Positions 45,801-56,777 of a stretch of 64,000 nt of DNA are shown here, piece by piece. The notes under the pieces are model-generated. The model was not told where the DNA came from, made no database searches, and worked only from the letters and a program-made list of their open reading frames with translations. The number at the start of each line of letters is the position of its first letter. The first letter of the stretch is position 1. The translations under genes were made by a program, and so were the position numbers. The stretch is from Guillardia theta CCMP2712 (taxonomy: Eukaryota; Cryptophyceae; Pyrenomonadales; Geminigeraceae). Location of the stretch: positions 350,788-414,787 of the forward strand of contig NW_005434625.1 in NCBI RefSeq assembly GCF_000315625.1, given 5' to 3'.

Positions 45801-46187
45801 GGGTAAGAAATATGTTTGCTCTAGTGTCATTTTCCTTGTTTGACTGGACCTCGCCAGCTGTTCTTGTGCAAGCAGGCAATTTTTCTTGCATCTCATCGTG
45901 AAGAGCCGTTAGCCGCCCGCCACTCACATTTTAGATTTTGCTCTTCCCAGAGATTTTTTCTTGTTTATATTGTAAAAGATAGCCGGAGGTTTGAAATGAT
46001 CGTAAGAGTTCAAACTCCCCTTTGCCGAACCTTTACAGAAAGTCTCTTCTACGGAATTGACATGCACGATCAACGAGAGAAATTAAGAAAGCTTCTGATG
46101 TTCACTGCGCGAAGAAAACTTGACAGACTCGCGGCAAGACACTGACTGTGGTTCCGATCCCTTCACCCGCCTGCTCTGCGACATGAG

Positions 46188-49100
46188 CTACCGCAGTGAG
46201 CGGGAAGTACAAACTTCACCTCCCCGTCGAAGTTGAGATGATCGGACCTGATGGGAGGAGGACAGGTCAGGAGACATGAGGTCGCCCGGCAGAGGGAAGC
46301 ACCTGTCGTCGGGGATGATGGTTACCGACTTGGCCTTCCAGTGCTTGAAGTTGCCGTTGTCCATGTGCTTGCCGTCAGGTCCCATCTGAGCAGCAGGGGT
46401 GACAGGAGGAACGAAGCGGTCGAGCATGGCAGGGAGGGAGAGTGGAGCGAAGAACTTGGAGGAGAGAGCCCAAAAGCAGGGAAGGGGAGAAAAGGGAGAA
46501 AAGGGAGGAGACAGGTGTCTGGAAGGGAGTAGGGAAGGGAATGAGGAAGTATACTAAGCAAGAGAGAGGGAAGGAGAAGGGTAAGGACGAGGTAAGGAGG
46601 GCAAGGAAAGAGGAGGAGATCGAGAGGAACTAGGGAAGACAGAATGAATTTCCACATACCGAGAGGTAGAGGTGTGCTAGGTCCAGGAGGTTCAAGTCCT
46701 CAACAAGAAACGCGTCCAAACATCCATCTGTCCTACTCGTCAACGTCCTCTGACCTTGTCGTTGCTAAATGCCTCTCCCCTCTCCTCTCCTCCCTCCACC
46801 TCCTCCCCTGTTTCCCTTCTACCTCCCACCTTCCCCTCCCCTCTCATCGATTCCTGTGGAATTTCATTCGCAATCTCGCTGTTCCACTCAACAGGCTTCC
46901 TCCCCTTCTCTTTCTCGGACCTGCCTTGCTTCCTCCTACCCAGTCCCCCAGGCATCGCGTCTCCTGTCCCTCCTCCTCTCCTGCGCTCCTGTGCTCCCCG
47001 CCCACCTCCTTTCTTGCTCCCTTTCCCTTCTCCTTTCTCCTCTCCTCCTCTCCTCCTCACTTCCCACCTGCCAGGTGCACGAACGGGCAGGAAGTCTTCT
47101 CTGTCTTCGATAGCGTCAGCCTGCAGCACGACCGACAGGGCAAACCTACTTTGAGGCAGGCCACGAAAAGAAACTTGCCGGAGACCGTCTCCTCCTCCTC
47201 CCTGTCCCCGGCCATCTCACCCTGATGATGAGCAGGTGACTTCAAAATCTGACGCCTCGAAGTCTCCTCTCACCATCGGCAGGCTGCAGATGTCACAGGA
47301 AGGTCCGCAAGGCTTCAACTTCATCTCCTCGTCCACGATCGCCGGCCGGATCCTGCAAGGAAACACGGCTGTGAGGTAAGAGGAGGTTGTTGGACAGACA
47401 AAGGGGAAGATGAGAGGTTGGGACGAGGTAAACAAAGGATAGGATAAGATAGGATAGGATAGGATAAGATAGGATAGGATAGGATAGGATAGGATAGGAC
47501 AAAATGTTGAGACGGAAGAGACTACCATGTAAAGACAACAATCAGGGGTCATCGGAGGAGCACCCAACAGAGCTCTAGACGTCACTAGCACAACTACATG
47601 GGTAGATATCCAATCAGAGAACAATCTTGGGAATCCAATCATGTCAACACTGAGAGGAGGAGGAACGAGATAGGAAACAAGAGAGTCTAAGTCAAAGGCT
47701 TCACTACCTCACTGTCCCCGCTACCGGGTTGAGATGCACCAGATTCTTCAACAGACTGATGGTGTAGCTGCAACGCCTTCAACCCCTCCTCGTGCTCCTT
47801 CCTCCTCCTCCTCCTCTGCCTCTCGATCTCGCTCTCGCTCTTCCCCTTCCCCTTCCCCACCCTCAGTCTGCGTCGACGTCTCCCTCGTTACCAGTTCCCT
47901 TTTCTTCTTCCTTGCATGTTTTCTCCCCCTCCTCCTTCTCACCGATGAACCCCAAAGGTCTTCCTGAGAGACTCTGAGTCTCTTGCGATGTGCCCAGGAA
48001 TCCCCCATCCTACTCCACACGCACTGCCAGACCTTGTCATGACGAAGCAGGGAGGCAGGGAGGGAGGGAGGGAGGGAGGGAGGAATGTAGAAATAGGAAT
48101 AGCAAAAGTAGTATTGGTTGTAGCGGGTGGAATGGGAGGAGGAGCCGTGAGTCAAGACTCGGAGGTAGTGGGGAGGACGTTCAAGACCTGTATCGCTGCT
48201 CGTCGCCATGCTGGACTTGGAGTAGGTCCATCGGACGCACTTCACACCCTCGAATGATGGCCTGCAGGAAGACGTTGGACTTTCTCCCTGCCCCTTGCAC
48301 AGACTCTTGCTCCTCTACTCGTCCTCTACTCGTCCTCTACTCGTCCTCGTCCTCTCCTTCCTTGCACTCCCGTTCCCTCGTTCCCTCCTTCTCCCATCCC
48401 TACAATTTTCTGCCGCATCGGGTTCTCCTCCTCCCTCACCCTAGCTGCAGCCAAGGGATCCGTAGAGCTGATGAACTTGGCGAGCGTGCAATCCGTTCCA
48501 GCAGCGATGATGCCAAAGGGAGGAGAGGCCTGCTCAGAACATTACGACTTCATCTTCCTCTTCCTTTCGTAGATCTTACAGGAGCTCCTTCTCCTCGCTC
48601 TAGGTTAAGAGAGTTCTCAAGCAGACCTGTTAGGACCTGGGGCAAGATTCAAAAGTTACCTCCTCTCTTCACCCTCCATCTCCCATATTCCTCTTGTTCC
48701 TCCTCCCTTCTCATTCTCAAATCCCTCATGTGCTGTCTTTTCCTTTCCTCTTCTGTCTTCTTCTTGCCCAAACTCTCTCCCCCCCCCCCTCACAATGTCA
48801 CCTTCACCCGCCTCTCTTCCCCCCTCCCCCTTTCAACCTCATTTATCTGCTCTCCTCTTCTTCACGTCTCACGCCCATATTGTTTCCTTCGCTTGTTCCT
48901 TCATCTTGTCCCTTCTCCTCCCACGGTCTGCCCCAACCGTTTCACTGACCTCGTTCGCTGTTCCGTCGCCTCCAACAGCGATCACCCCATTGTAAAGAGA
49001 TAGCTCGCACTCCCTGAACAGCTGATCAGTCTTGCCCGCGCATCTTCTTCTCCCTGTTCCTTCTCACTCCATCCTCCCTCTGCCCCCTCACCGACATCCC

Positions 49101-49656
49101 CCATCTCTCCTCCTACCTCATCCTCCCTCCCTTCCTCATCCTCCTCTCCTCTCCTCACCCTCTCCTCTCTCACCTCAGTATGTCTCGCGCATGTCCCGCG
49201 TGCTGCGTCTGATGGCAGTCAGTCTCGATCCCAGCAAGGCTGAACATCTCCGCAACCGACTGCCACACTTGGTTCGCATGCCTGCCGAGCAAGCCCCCTC
49301 AGCAAGGCAAAGACGGGAGCTGCTCGCTCCTCACCTCCTCCCCGAGTAAGGGTTGATCACCACTAGCACCCGATAGATCGCAACCCCCCGCATCGGAGCC
49401 CCGAGTTGTACGACCCCAGCGGAGAAGATGGCGAGAATCTCCTGCAGGCTGTCGAAGTTTCCTCCCTTGGGCCTTGATAGCAGATACGTCTTGAGCCTCG
49501 CCTGACCTCCTTCTTCGTCAGACCTTCACCCTCGCAGTCGCAGGATCGGCTCACTTCCTTGGGAGGCATCCGGACCATCCGCAGGGCAAGCACGTTCTCA
49601 GCCGCGTCAAGATCCCACCTGAAGGAGACATGGGGCGAGGAAGAGGAGAGTCGCAA

Positions 49657-49687
<31 letters not shown>

Positions 49688-49865
49688 GGCAGGAGAGCGA
49701 GCGGGAGCGGGAGCATGCAGTCAGACCACTAGTCGTAGTGACCACCAGCTCGCACCTGAGAAGTTCTTGTGCTGTGAAGACTTTCTGGCGGGCAAATATG
49801 CCACTCCCCCACTTCATGACTAGCTCCGAGCATTCCCGTGTCCTTGAAGACGGCAGGTCAGCCAT
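46188..49865 (-). CDS. Sphingosine/ceramide kinase-like lipid kinase (DAGK catalytic domain)
   Basis: About twelve exons were traced on minus. The N-terminal exon has KWGSGIFARQKVFTAQELLR and is followed by RWDLDAAENVLALRM. The catalytic domain begins with VLVVINPYSGRR (about 49335-49375), then ANQVWQSVAEMFSLAG and AGHARDIL. The ATP-binding SLYNGVIAVGGDGTANE (about 48950-49010) comes next, followed by FGIIAAGTDCTLAKFI (about 48480-48520). After that come AIIRGCEVRPMDLLQVQ, WGIPGHIARDSESLRKTFG and YTISLLKNLVHLNP. A CxxxCxxC exon (CGPSCDICSLP), TDGCLDAFLVEDLNLLDL and a last exon AKSVTIIPDDRCF ending at 46188 complete it. Family members phosphorylate sphingoid bases or ceramide. The C-terminal DGE usual in sphingosine kinases is not evident here. 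Introns contain (GGATA)n at about 47448-47500 and (GGGA)n at about 48050-48083. Confidence 0.85.
47436..47501. repeat. (GGATA)n pentanucleotide repeat
   Basis: About a dozen ggata/agata pentamers lie within an intron of the lipid-kinase gene, between the CxxxCxxC exon and the YTISLLKN exon. Confidence 0.9.
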
Positions 49866-50265
49866 GGCATGCAGCCGTCACGAACGCTTGCCGGAAATAG
49901 ATCTGCGCTTCGTGCAGGGCCTTAATTCGTGCATGATCGGCTTGCAAGGAGCAATGAAAGGCCTGGCTGCGGCATCAGTTGCACATGCCGTCGGGCACAG
50001 CACCCACCATGTCGGTCGTTACATGTCCTCTTGCCAGCACGGCGACAGCGCTCCCGCCTGCCTCCTGATCAAAGAATCCAGCATGGTGAGCAACTCGTCG
50101 ACCGCAGGACAGAGAGGTTGTTCTGGTTCAATTCAAAAAAAACAAAATTACTTGTATTGTGCTTTGCACTTTCCTCTATTTGCGATATCATAGATCGATC
50201 TGATCCTGCTCCTTCTCTACCTGCTCGTCACCTGTACGAAGCACAAGACAGGTCTCTGAGCCGGA
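49864..50265 (+). CDS. Possible exons of a small membrane protein divergent from the lipid kinase
   Basis: An exon-like stretch from ATG 49864 reads MACSRHERLPEIDLRF, then LNSCMIGLQGAMKGLAAASVA, to KESSM before a gtgagc donor (about 50085). After an acceptor (tatcatag, about 50190) follows IDLILLLLYLLVTCTKHK, a clear membrane segment, with another donor. The start overlaps the lipid-kinase ATG in a shared CATG, so at least one of the two starts is wrong. It may be the 5' part of the gene at 50581-51718. Confidence 0.35.
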
Positions 50266-50335
50266 TGGATTTCAGCATCGCCTCCCCAAGAATACTAACA
50301 TTCATTACTTCCGGTTTTCTCCTTCCAGATAATAT

Positions 50336-50393
<58 letters not shown>

Positions 50394-50432
50394 GCCCCTG
50401 ATCCTGCTCCTGCTCCTGCTCCTGCTTCTAAT
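50336..50432. repeat. (CTCCTG)n hexanucleotide repeat
   Basis: About 16 gctcct units occur here. The complementary (GGAGCA)n lies at about 49659-49690, so the two form an inverted hexamer pair around the divergent gene starts. Translation gives poly-Ala-Pro, poly-Leu or poly-Ala-Gly depending on frame. The repeat is probably intronic. Confidence 0.85.
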
Positions 50433-50580
50433 CCTTCCTGTCTGTTCATCTCATCGGCAGTGTCTTCCATTGCCCACCCCCTTCCTGACTCCCTGCTCTC
50501 CTTGTCTTGAACATCCATTTCGCCACCTGATTTGATGCAAAAAGTCCGCAGGAAGTCCGCCTCAGTGCAGGTGTCCGGGG

Positions 50581-51718
50581 ATGAGGGTACACCAGGACGA
50601 AGAGTCGCCGACAATGCGAGCAGCTGGAGGGGTTGCGGGCGTTGCCGCGCTGCTGCTATGCATCGCCTTCGTTGCCACACGCCTCTCCTCTCCCTCTGCC
50701 CTCCAGTCATGCACTCCCTGCACCGGAGGCGAAGGCTGCATCGCCGGCTGCCGACTCAACGAGGTTGCCATGGCGCACACTCAGCTGCTTGCGGACACGC
50801 GGCTGAGCGCCAGGAGGATCCCCGGCGGCGAGCGCGAGAGCATGCACTCAACGCGGTCGAGAATCCAGAGGTTGAACCAGCAGCTGCTGCGCATCAACAC
50901 AAGACAGGCATCCGCCGCATCGGAGAAGACTCTTGGCTCGATGCTCAACAGCGCTGTGGGAGATATTCTGCGAGCTGAGGGGGATGAGGTCAAGATGAGG
51001 AGGCAGGTTCAGCTTGCGCACGGGGAGAGCGTTCAGGACGCGTACAAGTCGTTGAGGTGCGATGGCTGGCCGCTGTCGATGTTGGGCTTATCTCTTTGAG
51101 CAGTCCTGACGAACAAGCTCGGTTTCGACTCAGAGCCCGGGCCTTCCTCCTCTCGATCAAGAACTCACAAAACAATCTCGTAGGACCTGATGACCTTCTC
51201 ACTTGTTTCTTGTTGATTGTTTTTGGAATGGCAGAAAGCAGCAGCCGCCGCCATGGCTTCGGCAAACGGCTCTCTGCTGCACGGGGCGAAACAGCGTGCT
51301 GTCTCGAAGACTGCTGCGGCAGCCCAGCCACTTTGGACCACTGAGATGAGGTTGATTGATACACACTCGAGTTATCATGTCTCTGATTTGTTTTCTTTAT
51401 CCTCTGTGTTTTCGTATTTTTTGTCGTTTTACTCTTGTTTGTGATCTGTTTCTTATGATCTGACAACTTTGGTCTTCAAGCAACTTCTTCAACAAAGTAG
51501 TCAAGGACGGCCATGGAGGCGCATGGGGGTACTTGTTTCTGACTCGATTCTCAGGCTGGATGTAATTGTGCCTGCAGGTACGGCAAGCGTGCTGAGAATG
51601 TGAAGAAGCTTCCTGGAATCGTCACCAACAATTGGACCTTGAACAAGGGAGCACTCTCCTTGAAACCAACAGGAGATGATCCAAAGCTTCCTGGGGTGAA
51701 GACTTCGGGCTGGTAGAG
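50581..51718 (+). CDS. Unrecognised signal-anchored protein, multi-exon
   Basis: Exon 1 starts at ATG 50581 (MRVHQDEESPTMRAAGG) with a membrane anchor VAGVAALLLCIAFVATRL. A Cys cluster (CTPCTGGEGCIAGC) follows, then a helical segment (RSRIQRLNQQLLRINTR) up to a gtgcga donor near 51055. Further exons read SANGSLLHGAKQRAVSK (about 51230-51350) and NFFNKVVKDGHGGAWG (about 51481-51528). The last (about 51579-51718) has VKKLPGIVTNNWTLNKGALS and ends PGVKTSGW before a stop. Downstream to 52420 I see no further gene. No known domain; type II membrane or secreted is my reading. The link between the first and later exons is uncertain. Confidence 0.5.
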
Positions 51719-52422
51719 AGTGTGATATATTTTGGAGTTTGAAGCAAAGCAAAGCAAAACATCATGGTAGACCTTTGGATCTACGGGCGTAACAGGTCTT
51801 GAGAAATATCCAGCCCTCAGTCATTTAGGTTAGAAACTTTTGCTGGATAGCCGCATCCGAACCTTACGGATTTGTTGGATACGGCAGAGCCCATGATGCA
51901 ACTAGAGATTCTTCTCACAAACATGATGTGTAATGCCAACTACTCTTACAATATCTCCTCCGAAAACCACTCTGACCTCAACGGTGCAGGACAGTGCCTT
52001 TCCAATTTGATGACCCCAATAAGCGATGTGGATCCTTCTTACTGACCACAACAGCATCTCTTAGATCTTGTTCCTTGATCGTTTAAATGCTCTGCAAAAA
52101 CATGTTTTGCTTTTGTTGCCGGCCTTCAACCAAGAATGCCATATCGATGAGATGTAGGGTTTCTGCTTGCTGGGTCGCAATCAAGTTATCTTGCAAAAGA
52201 TCGGTGGTTGCAAACACATCAAGCAGATATCTTTCGATAGGTTGCTTGATTTGCATTCAGAGAATCATAATTTTGCTATTGCCGATCGTGTTTCCTTGAT
52301 TGGTGGAGAAGATTTCTCACATCAATGAAACGACGCCATGATGGCCAAGTGCCTCACTTGATCACACTGATTGTTTATAATCAGCTATAGGCTTTACTCA
52401 AGCTCGACTTTCAACCAACTCC

Positions 52423-52690
52423 TTAAGGGTTGTTGACGGTGCCGCTCCAGGAATCCGCAGGGGAAGGGACGGCAGGAGCAGCGTTACAGGCAACATCGTC
52501 GGCCACGCACGAGTAAGCCTCGATCTCGGCCCTGGTGTAGCTGGCAATCTCGATGGGTCCCGACCAGTTCTTGGAGACGGTAGGGGTGACGTCTGTTCAG
52601 TAACAATCAGATGAAGAGAAAACCATCAATCGAGGTATCAAGCACCGTTGAAGAGGGAGGTGTAGTTGCGAATGTCCTGGAACATGCTGT
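52423..52690 (-). CDS. Unrecognised protein, last two exons only
   Basis: A terminal exon (52423-52592) encodes VTPTVSKNWSGPIEIASY, then EAYSCVADDVACNAAPAVP, ending SGTVNNP and a stop. The preceding exon (about 52648-52688), with clean splice sites, encodes FQDIRNYTSLFN and joins in frame. N-glycosylation-type sites and paired Cys suggest an extracellular or lumenal protein. Upstream exons were not found between 52700 and 53190. Confidence 0.45.
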
Positions 52691-53189
52691 AAATGTGAAA
52701 AATTCGTGTCAGGCATGGAAGATAGAATTCAACTTCATGTTCATGACAACCATGTCTGTGATCTTCACTACATTGCTATATACCCCATCCTTCACTGAGC
52801 CCATGATAGGGAATGCATCCGATCGAATAACTTGTTCTCCGCCCCATAGCACTCACTCACTCACTCCCTTGACATAACTTTTTATGTAGCAGAGTCATGC
52901 CAATGTCTGGCATTCTCTAGGGATACTGTTACCCAGCTTGACAGCATTTCGTTTTTGTGTTAACCCTCTGCCTCCTGCCCGTTTTAGCGTCGCTCCCTCT
53001 CCTCGGTACGGAATGTGACCATGTGCTCTTCCTTAAGGTATCCCAGCCCCGATTCGAACTTTAGTACCGCACTCCGCTTGTTGGCTAAAACTTCCACCTT
53101 CTCTATCCTGGTCAAAGAGATTACTTATCTCGATAACTGAACAGCTTGAGGGTACTGGTACAGGGGGACAGCAGTAAAAAAAAGCGACA

Positions 53190-54130
53190 CGGAAAATACT
53201 ACGGGACTGCCACCGTGACGGCCGGCCGGAATTTTTACCCCGAAAAAGTTAGTCAACTTTACCGTAGTACCGTATGACGTCGGACCCGGCGTGACTCTCA
53301 CGGGCGCCGGAATGGACGGTCCGATCGGGCCGGGCCGGGTCAGTGGCCGCTCAGCCGCGGGCCGCGCTTGCCCCCCGGGCCGCCGGCCGGGCCGGTGCCC
53401 GGGCCGGGCCGGAAACCCCCCGGGCCGCCCAGAGTCCGACGGTCAACCCGGCGTGAACGCCTCCGGGCCTGTCTTGGGTATCAGTGCGGCACGGTTTCAC
53501 AGGCTCCTTTGTCGAGTCCGACGCCGGGCCCGCCTTCCCAACCGTCGAACCTGAAGCGGATCAGACACCGTGCCACTGCCCGCCGCGCGGCCGGGCGGCC
53601 GCTCTCCCAACTGGAAAGCCGGAGGCTTCAAGTTCGCGCTCACCGTCGGACCCGGGCCTCGGCGTCCAACCCTGCGCGGCGGCGGCTGCATGACAGTGAA
53701 ACTTGAACATGAAAACATTCAACTTGCCCGCGGCGGGCCGGCGACTCAACTGAGTCCGCTGCCTCAGCCCGACGGCCGGGGGCCGGCACACGCCGTATCC
53801 GAGCCCGGTCTGAGTCGGTGACTCAGGCCCTGAGGGCCCGGATCGTGTCGCCGGGCCGGGGAGCCGGCGGCGGCGGGCAGTGCCCGCCTGTTGGGCCAGT
53901 GGGGTGCCCGGTGACCGTACGGTCGGTCAAGCAAGTTCACGGCCTGGCTGACGGTCTTTTCTGAAGTTCTCTTCAAGTCCGAGGCGCCGCGCCGCCGAGC
54001 CGCCGAGCCACGCCGGCTCGCCGCCACAGCTCGCAGTGACATTCAGAAGTTGGTTCAAACGGTTGAGTCAGTCGGGATCCGCTTCTCCGATGATGACTCA
54101 CTCAGTGATACTCACGCCGCCTGGAGACTA
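53190..54130. repeat. GC-rich CCGG/GGCC island 3
   Basis: This is the largest island, with gccgggccgg and cgggccgccggcc words and interspersed actcag, gtccgacggtc and tactac words. It shares vocabulary with island 2 (gcggccgggcggccgctc-like and ccgacggtc runs). It starts after an A-rich run. Open frames inside are Arg/Pro/Gly-rich artefacts. Confidence 0.6.
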
Positions 54131-54330
54131 GATGCGGCAGATTCAGTGAGATTTGAAGCTTCATTACTAAGGTTAGAATAGTACTACTAAATTACGGTAA
54201 TTTCGGAGAGTATATTAACATAAAGGACTGGCCGCGCATCGGAGGATACCATGCCTGAGCCGGATCTGAAAGCTTCCGGCGAGTTTGCCCGCCAGCAGTG
54301 ACCGGTGGCAGCGTCTGGATGCAACTTGCT

Positions 54331-55137
54331 TCAATTGGACGTTTGGAAAGCTGAGTGCTCTTTCCTGTTTTCTCTCAGGAAATGTTTTTGTGCATGAGAG
54401 CGTATCTGCTGCACAGATCTTGTACCGACGGCGGCAGCAATAAGCTCTGCCACTCCAGGTCCCAGACCAACAAAGACTCGGCCTGTAGAGTTTTTTATCC
54501 TTGTCTTGGTGGTGCCGAATCGATCCAGCGCAACCAAAAACTTCTCATGCTCCTCATTCGTCCATTGCGTGCGAGGCGTGACCTTCTTGCTTTCGAGAAA
54601 CTCGTCGGGTGCGGTCTCAATGAGCGGCGAGCCGAACGCATGGTACTTGCCCTTGGCAATTTTTTGGGTGTCCAGCGTCGATCGAAGAAGATTGTTGAAA
54701 GCTGCTTGCCCCTGAAACAAAGCTGAATTTTGATTGAACTGGACATACGGAAAGCTAGCATCGAAGGATGTTGTCTTGCTCGTTGGCAAATCGTACCCAC
54801 TCTGCCTTTCAACTTGGAACGAAGGAACACGCGGAAGAGCAAATGCTTGGGGCTGCCATTGAAGATTCGCATTGACATGTGACATTGCTGAATTGTTGGT
54901 CTGGACTGTGTCTTTTTGATTTTGAGGAGGGCTGTTCGAGGCAGGTTGACTGCTGTGATCGAAAACTTCGAAGCTGTCCCCACGTAGCAGCCTTTTTTGG
55001 CAGAAGCTGAGCTGCCTCCGATATTCTGCTGATTGGGGAGGGACCACATCTGATGGATACAGATCGGCTATCGCATCAACCAAGCTTGTTGCTGATATCG
55101 GCTTCGATAGAAGCTGCGCTTGCGTGGGTCCGCACAT
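54331..55137 (-). CDS. SHAQKYF-class Myb-like DNA-binding protein
   Basis: The open frame starts at ATG 55137 and encodes about 268 residues. The C-terminal Myb/SANT repeat reads RTQWTNEEHEKFLVALDRFG, then an insertion of about 25 residues, then VGTRSVQQIRSHAQKHF. This is the CCA1/MYB1R-type signature, with His in place of Tyr in SHAQKYF. The insertion replaces the usual short W..IA link and might include a missed intron. The middle is Gln/Asn/Ser-rich, as in transcription factors. The N-terminus, QAQLLSKPISATSLVDAIADL, resembles the last strand and helix of a response-regulator receiver. Upstream in-frame codons (HLREHKKKLYQT) extend it, so an upstream exon is likely. Confidence 0.75.
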   Translation of the reverse strand: MCGPTQAQLLSKPISATSLVDAIADLYPSDVVPPQSAEYRRQLSFCQKRLLRGDSFEVFDHSSQPASNSPPQNQKDTVQTNNSAMSHVNANLQWQPQAFALPRVPSFQVERQSGYDLPTSKTTSFDASFPYVQFNQNSALFQGQAAFNNLLRSTLDTQKIAKGKYHAFGSPLIETAPDEFLESKKVTPRTQWTNEEHEKFLVALDRFGTTKTRIKNSTGRVFVGLGPGVAELIAAAVGTRSVQQIRSHAQKHFLRENRKEHSAFQTSN

Positions 55138-55669
55138 CGTTTGGTAAAGCTTTTTCTTGTGTTCTCTCAGGTGAACTGGATGCGGGGATGTTTATCGTGG
55201 CCTTGGGGTACAATGCTGATCTCTGCTTCAAAACACGTGTTCGAATTGACTAGTCGTTCAAGGTGCTTCTGTTCTTCTGACTTGCTTCGCTCGCTCGTCT
55301 TGCTCTGATCTTCGATTTGTGTAGGGAACCAACACCCCGCATCTATAACTGATCACCCCCCACCCCTTCTATGGCCCCATGAACACCCCTTCATTCCTAT
55401 CGGTAAACAGTCCAGGTCAGATTTATTGTAGCGACCACCTCTACCTCTTTGTTCTCAAAAGAGGGGGTAGGGTGTCGCCATCTGGCCCTGTTGTAAACCT
55501 AAGCTTACAGAGAAAAGTCTGCAAGGTCTTGAAAACAATAATTTTCAACATTGATGACACACAAATGATGACATGATGACACTCCGAAAAAGCTTTGAGT
55601 TCTTCATTTACTACCTGAGTTACCCACGTACAAGGTTTCCTATACTCCTATTCTGAGGCGAACTCGAAA

Positions 55670-55935
55670 ATTTGTACCAGGCCGCCGCCGTGTCGTGACT
55701 AGGTGTCAGCGGTGATGTGCAAGGGCCTTACAGACCGCCTGCTGCGGGGTGTGGCCCCCTGACTGTCCCGCGCCCGTTCGCGTCGGCCGTGACTGCACTA
55801 AATGCGTCCGGGCCCGAATCGCCCCGGCTGCCGCATTCGCACTGGGCCCGCTGGGCCGCGCAGTGAGAGGCCCAGGCCGGGCCCGGGCCTCATCGAGTCG
55901 GGGAAGGCTGAAGTTTGGGCGCCTAACGGGATTCA
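55670..55935. repeat. GC-rich CCGG/GGCC island 4
   Basis: A smaller island of gggcccgg and ggccgggcccgg words. The 15-mer cttaactttgagtaa lies about 100 bp beyond it (56040-56054), matching the motif beside island 2. cactaaatgcg near 55796 resembles cactaagtgc in island 1. The span 55140-55670 holds TACCC/GGGTA words and no supportable gene. From 55935 to 56770 I see no gene that I can support. Confidence 0.5.
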
Positions 55936-56777
55936 GGAACCTCTTTTACTCAAAGTTCAGGAACCATGCGAGTTTGTGGGACGGAGAGGACAGGGGATGC
56001 AGAGGGGTCTACGATAGATGTGAGAAAGAGAGGTTCTAACTTAACTTTGAGTAAAGAGAAATTGGGGTTCTGCTCGCTGGAAATCAGAACGGGGATGTTG
56101 TTCTAATGAGAAAAAGATGTACGGTTTTGTGTGAGAGCAATTGTCTCATTAACCTTCTTCATCGTAAATTTGTATGCTTCACTAATTATGATGCATACGG
56201 CATTTCATATGTCAGAGGCTTCTCTTGATGCGGATCAGGTCAAACAATGCGATCGACAAACATGGTCATGGGGGTTTGCAGCCCAGCACATAACACGGGG
56301 TACTTGTATATCGTTGCCGTGGAAAGTCAAGCATAAATCATCAAAAATCTTGTTCTTGCTGGTTTGACCTTCACTGTTGAAATTCCGTTTCTGACATGAT
56401 TTCAATTTCTCCAGGTGTGGGTAATGTTTGCTTGATGGATGATGGCATTGCTCAGGAAGAGGATCTTGGCAAGTCAATTTCTTATTCCTGCAGAATGTGT
56501 GGGCAAGATTTCTCGTGCTGAAGCTAGTATCAAATAACTGCAAGAGCTTAATTCTAAATAGCCGCAATCAGACTTGAGAGAGGGGAAGGAAGAATTCTGG
56601 ATGAAGACCTGTAAGTCTCAAGTTGAGAGGCGCTCAGCACCAAATCAATGCGCTTTGTCGGAAACATCAAGTAAAGTATTTCAGAGTCAACTCGCATGGC
56701 TTTTTTGCATGTTTCTTCATGTATCTAATCGAGCATGAGTATTATGTAGAAGAAGGAAGTGGCAAGAGCCCGATCGG

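Noticed and set aside
47990-49003. 337-codon plus frame rich in Ser, Pro and Leu
   Set aside because: It runs through pyrimidine-rich introns and is antisense to conserved lipid-kinase exons (GGDGT, AAGTDC).
50335-50535. Poly-Leu membrane segment in the CTCCTG repeat
   Set aside because: It is a frame-dependent product of the hexamer repeat; other frames give Ala-Pro or Ala-Gly, and splice sites flank the repeat.
53291-54042. Arg/Pro/Gly-rich open frames in the GC islands
   Set aside because: Stops are rare because of GC content; frames are open on both strands with no domain or splice logic.
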